From NCBI GenBank assembly GCA_938049075.1, contig CALICZ010000169.1, positions 1 to 5,134 on the forward strand: DNA of 5,134 bases, in the 5' to 3' direction. Source of the DNA: an uncultured Candidatus Saccharibacteria bacterium (GTDB taxonomy: Bacteria; Patescibacteriota; Saccharimonadia; Saccharimonadales; Saccharimonadaceae). The notes beneath the pieces are model-generated. The model searched no databases. It saw only the letters and a list, made by a program, of their open reading frames with translations, and was not told the DNA's origin. The translations under genes and the position numbers were made by a program. Shown piece after piece: positions 4,820 through 5,134 of the stretch (positions are counted from its first letter, which is position 1; each line of letters begins with the position of its first letter).

Positions 4820-5134
4820 ATGAATATCAGCACTACATCACAATCAATTACCGACGATCAAGAGCTTGCCAAGGTGCTCGCTGGGATCGGCCCGCAGGTG
4901 GGCACAGCAGCGTCGCAGCGGTCGCAGGCAATGATGTCGGGGCAAGGTGCTGGCCGTTCGTCGCTCTCGGGTATGTCGGGCAATATGGGCTCGTCTGTGC
5001 CAGTCATGTCGTCGCAGCAGCAGCCGTCGCAGCCTGCGCCCAGTGGTGAGGCGCTCAATGGCGTGAAGCAATCAGCCATCAAAGAGCTGCGCCCACTGGT
5101 GGATAAGCTCAACGTTAGCCCAGATGAGAAATTC
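4820..5134 (+). CDS. Partial protein of unknown function with Ser/Gly/Met/Gln-rich linker (3' end outside window)
   Basis: An open frame of 105 codons runs off the right edge without a stop. The product starts MNISTTSQSITDDQELAKVL; residues 11-23 could form a short amphipathic helix. Residues 30-75 are a low-complexity linker rich in Ser, Gly, Met, Gln and Pro. From about 78 the composition becomes that of a folded helical domain (ALNGVKQSAIKELRPLVDKL, then NVSPDEKF), which continues beyond the window. There is no signal peptide or membrane segment, so a cytoplasmic location is likely. The frame has strong codon character, and overlapping frames on both strands are shadows of it. The helical part reminds me of small conserved CPR proteins of unknown function, but I cannot confirm that. 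It is divergent from the SIS gene and probably shares its promoter region. Confidence 0.8.
   Translation, partial: MNISTTSQSITDDQELAKVLAGIGPQVGTAASQRSQAMMSGQGAGRSSLSGMSGNMGSSVPVMSSQQQPSQPAPSGEALNGVKQSAIKELRPLVDKLNVSPDEKF

Overview
The window looks like chromosomal DNA from a small-genome, probably monoderm bacterium. My best inference is the Candidate Phyla Radiation (Patescibacteria), perhaps Saccharibacteria. This rests on the mix of genes: a split MacB-type transporter without visible MacA or TolC partners, a divergent phosphoglucose/phosphomannose isomerase-like SIS protein, and two low-complexity proteins I cannot name. It is not proven by any marker in the window. TGA is used as an ordinary stop codon, which argues against the CPR lineages that recode UGA as glycine (Gracilibacteria, SR1).

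Layout, left to right. Bases 1-498 (minus strand) are the 5' part of a gene that runs off the left edge. It encodes an acidic, proline-rich cytoplasmic N-terminus, one transmembrane segment and the start of an external region. An AT-rich, gene-free stretch follows (499-933), holding that gene's promoter and a strong promoter for a tRNA-Ser(GGA) at 934-1023. Next comes a two-gene operon on the plus strand: an ABC ATPase with an unusual 175-residue Ala/Pro/Thr/Gln-rich tail (1162-2376), overlapping by ATGA with its MacB/FtsX-type permease (2373-3596). A strong intrinsic terminator closes the operon. Convergent to it on the minus strand is a degenerate PGI/PMI-like SIS-domain protein (3716-4729). 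A compact 90-base divergent promoter region separates that gene from a partial plus-strand gene (4820-5134) that runs off the right edge. The latter has a Ser/Gly/Met/Gln-rich linker followed by the start of a helical domain.

How the parts work together: only the ATPase and permease form an evident functional unit, an ATP-driven mechanotransmission-type transporter in the cytoplasmic membrane. The other genes are separate transcription units. No mobile element, CRISPR array or clear integration scar was found. The points most worth a second look are the transporter ATPase tail, which carries basic, AT-hook-like patches and a tetranucleotide repeat, and the SIS protein, which keeps some catalytic residues of its family but has lost others.
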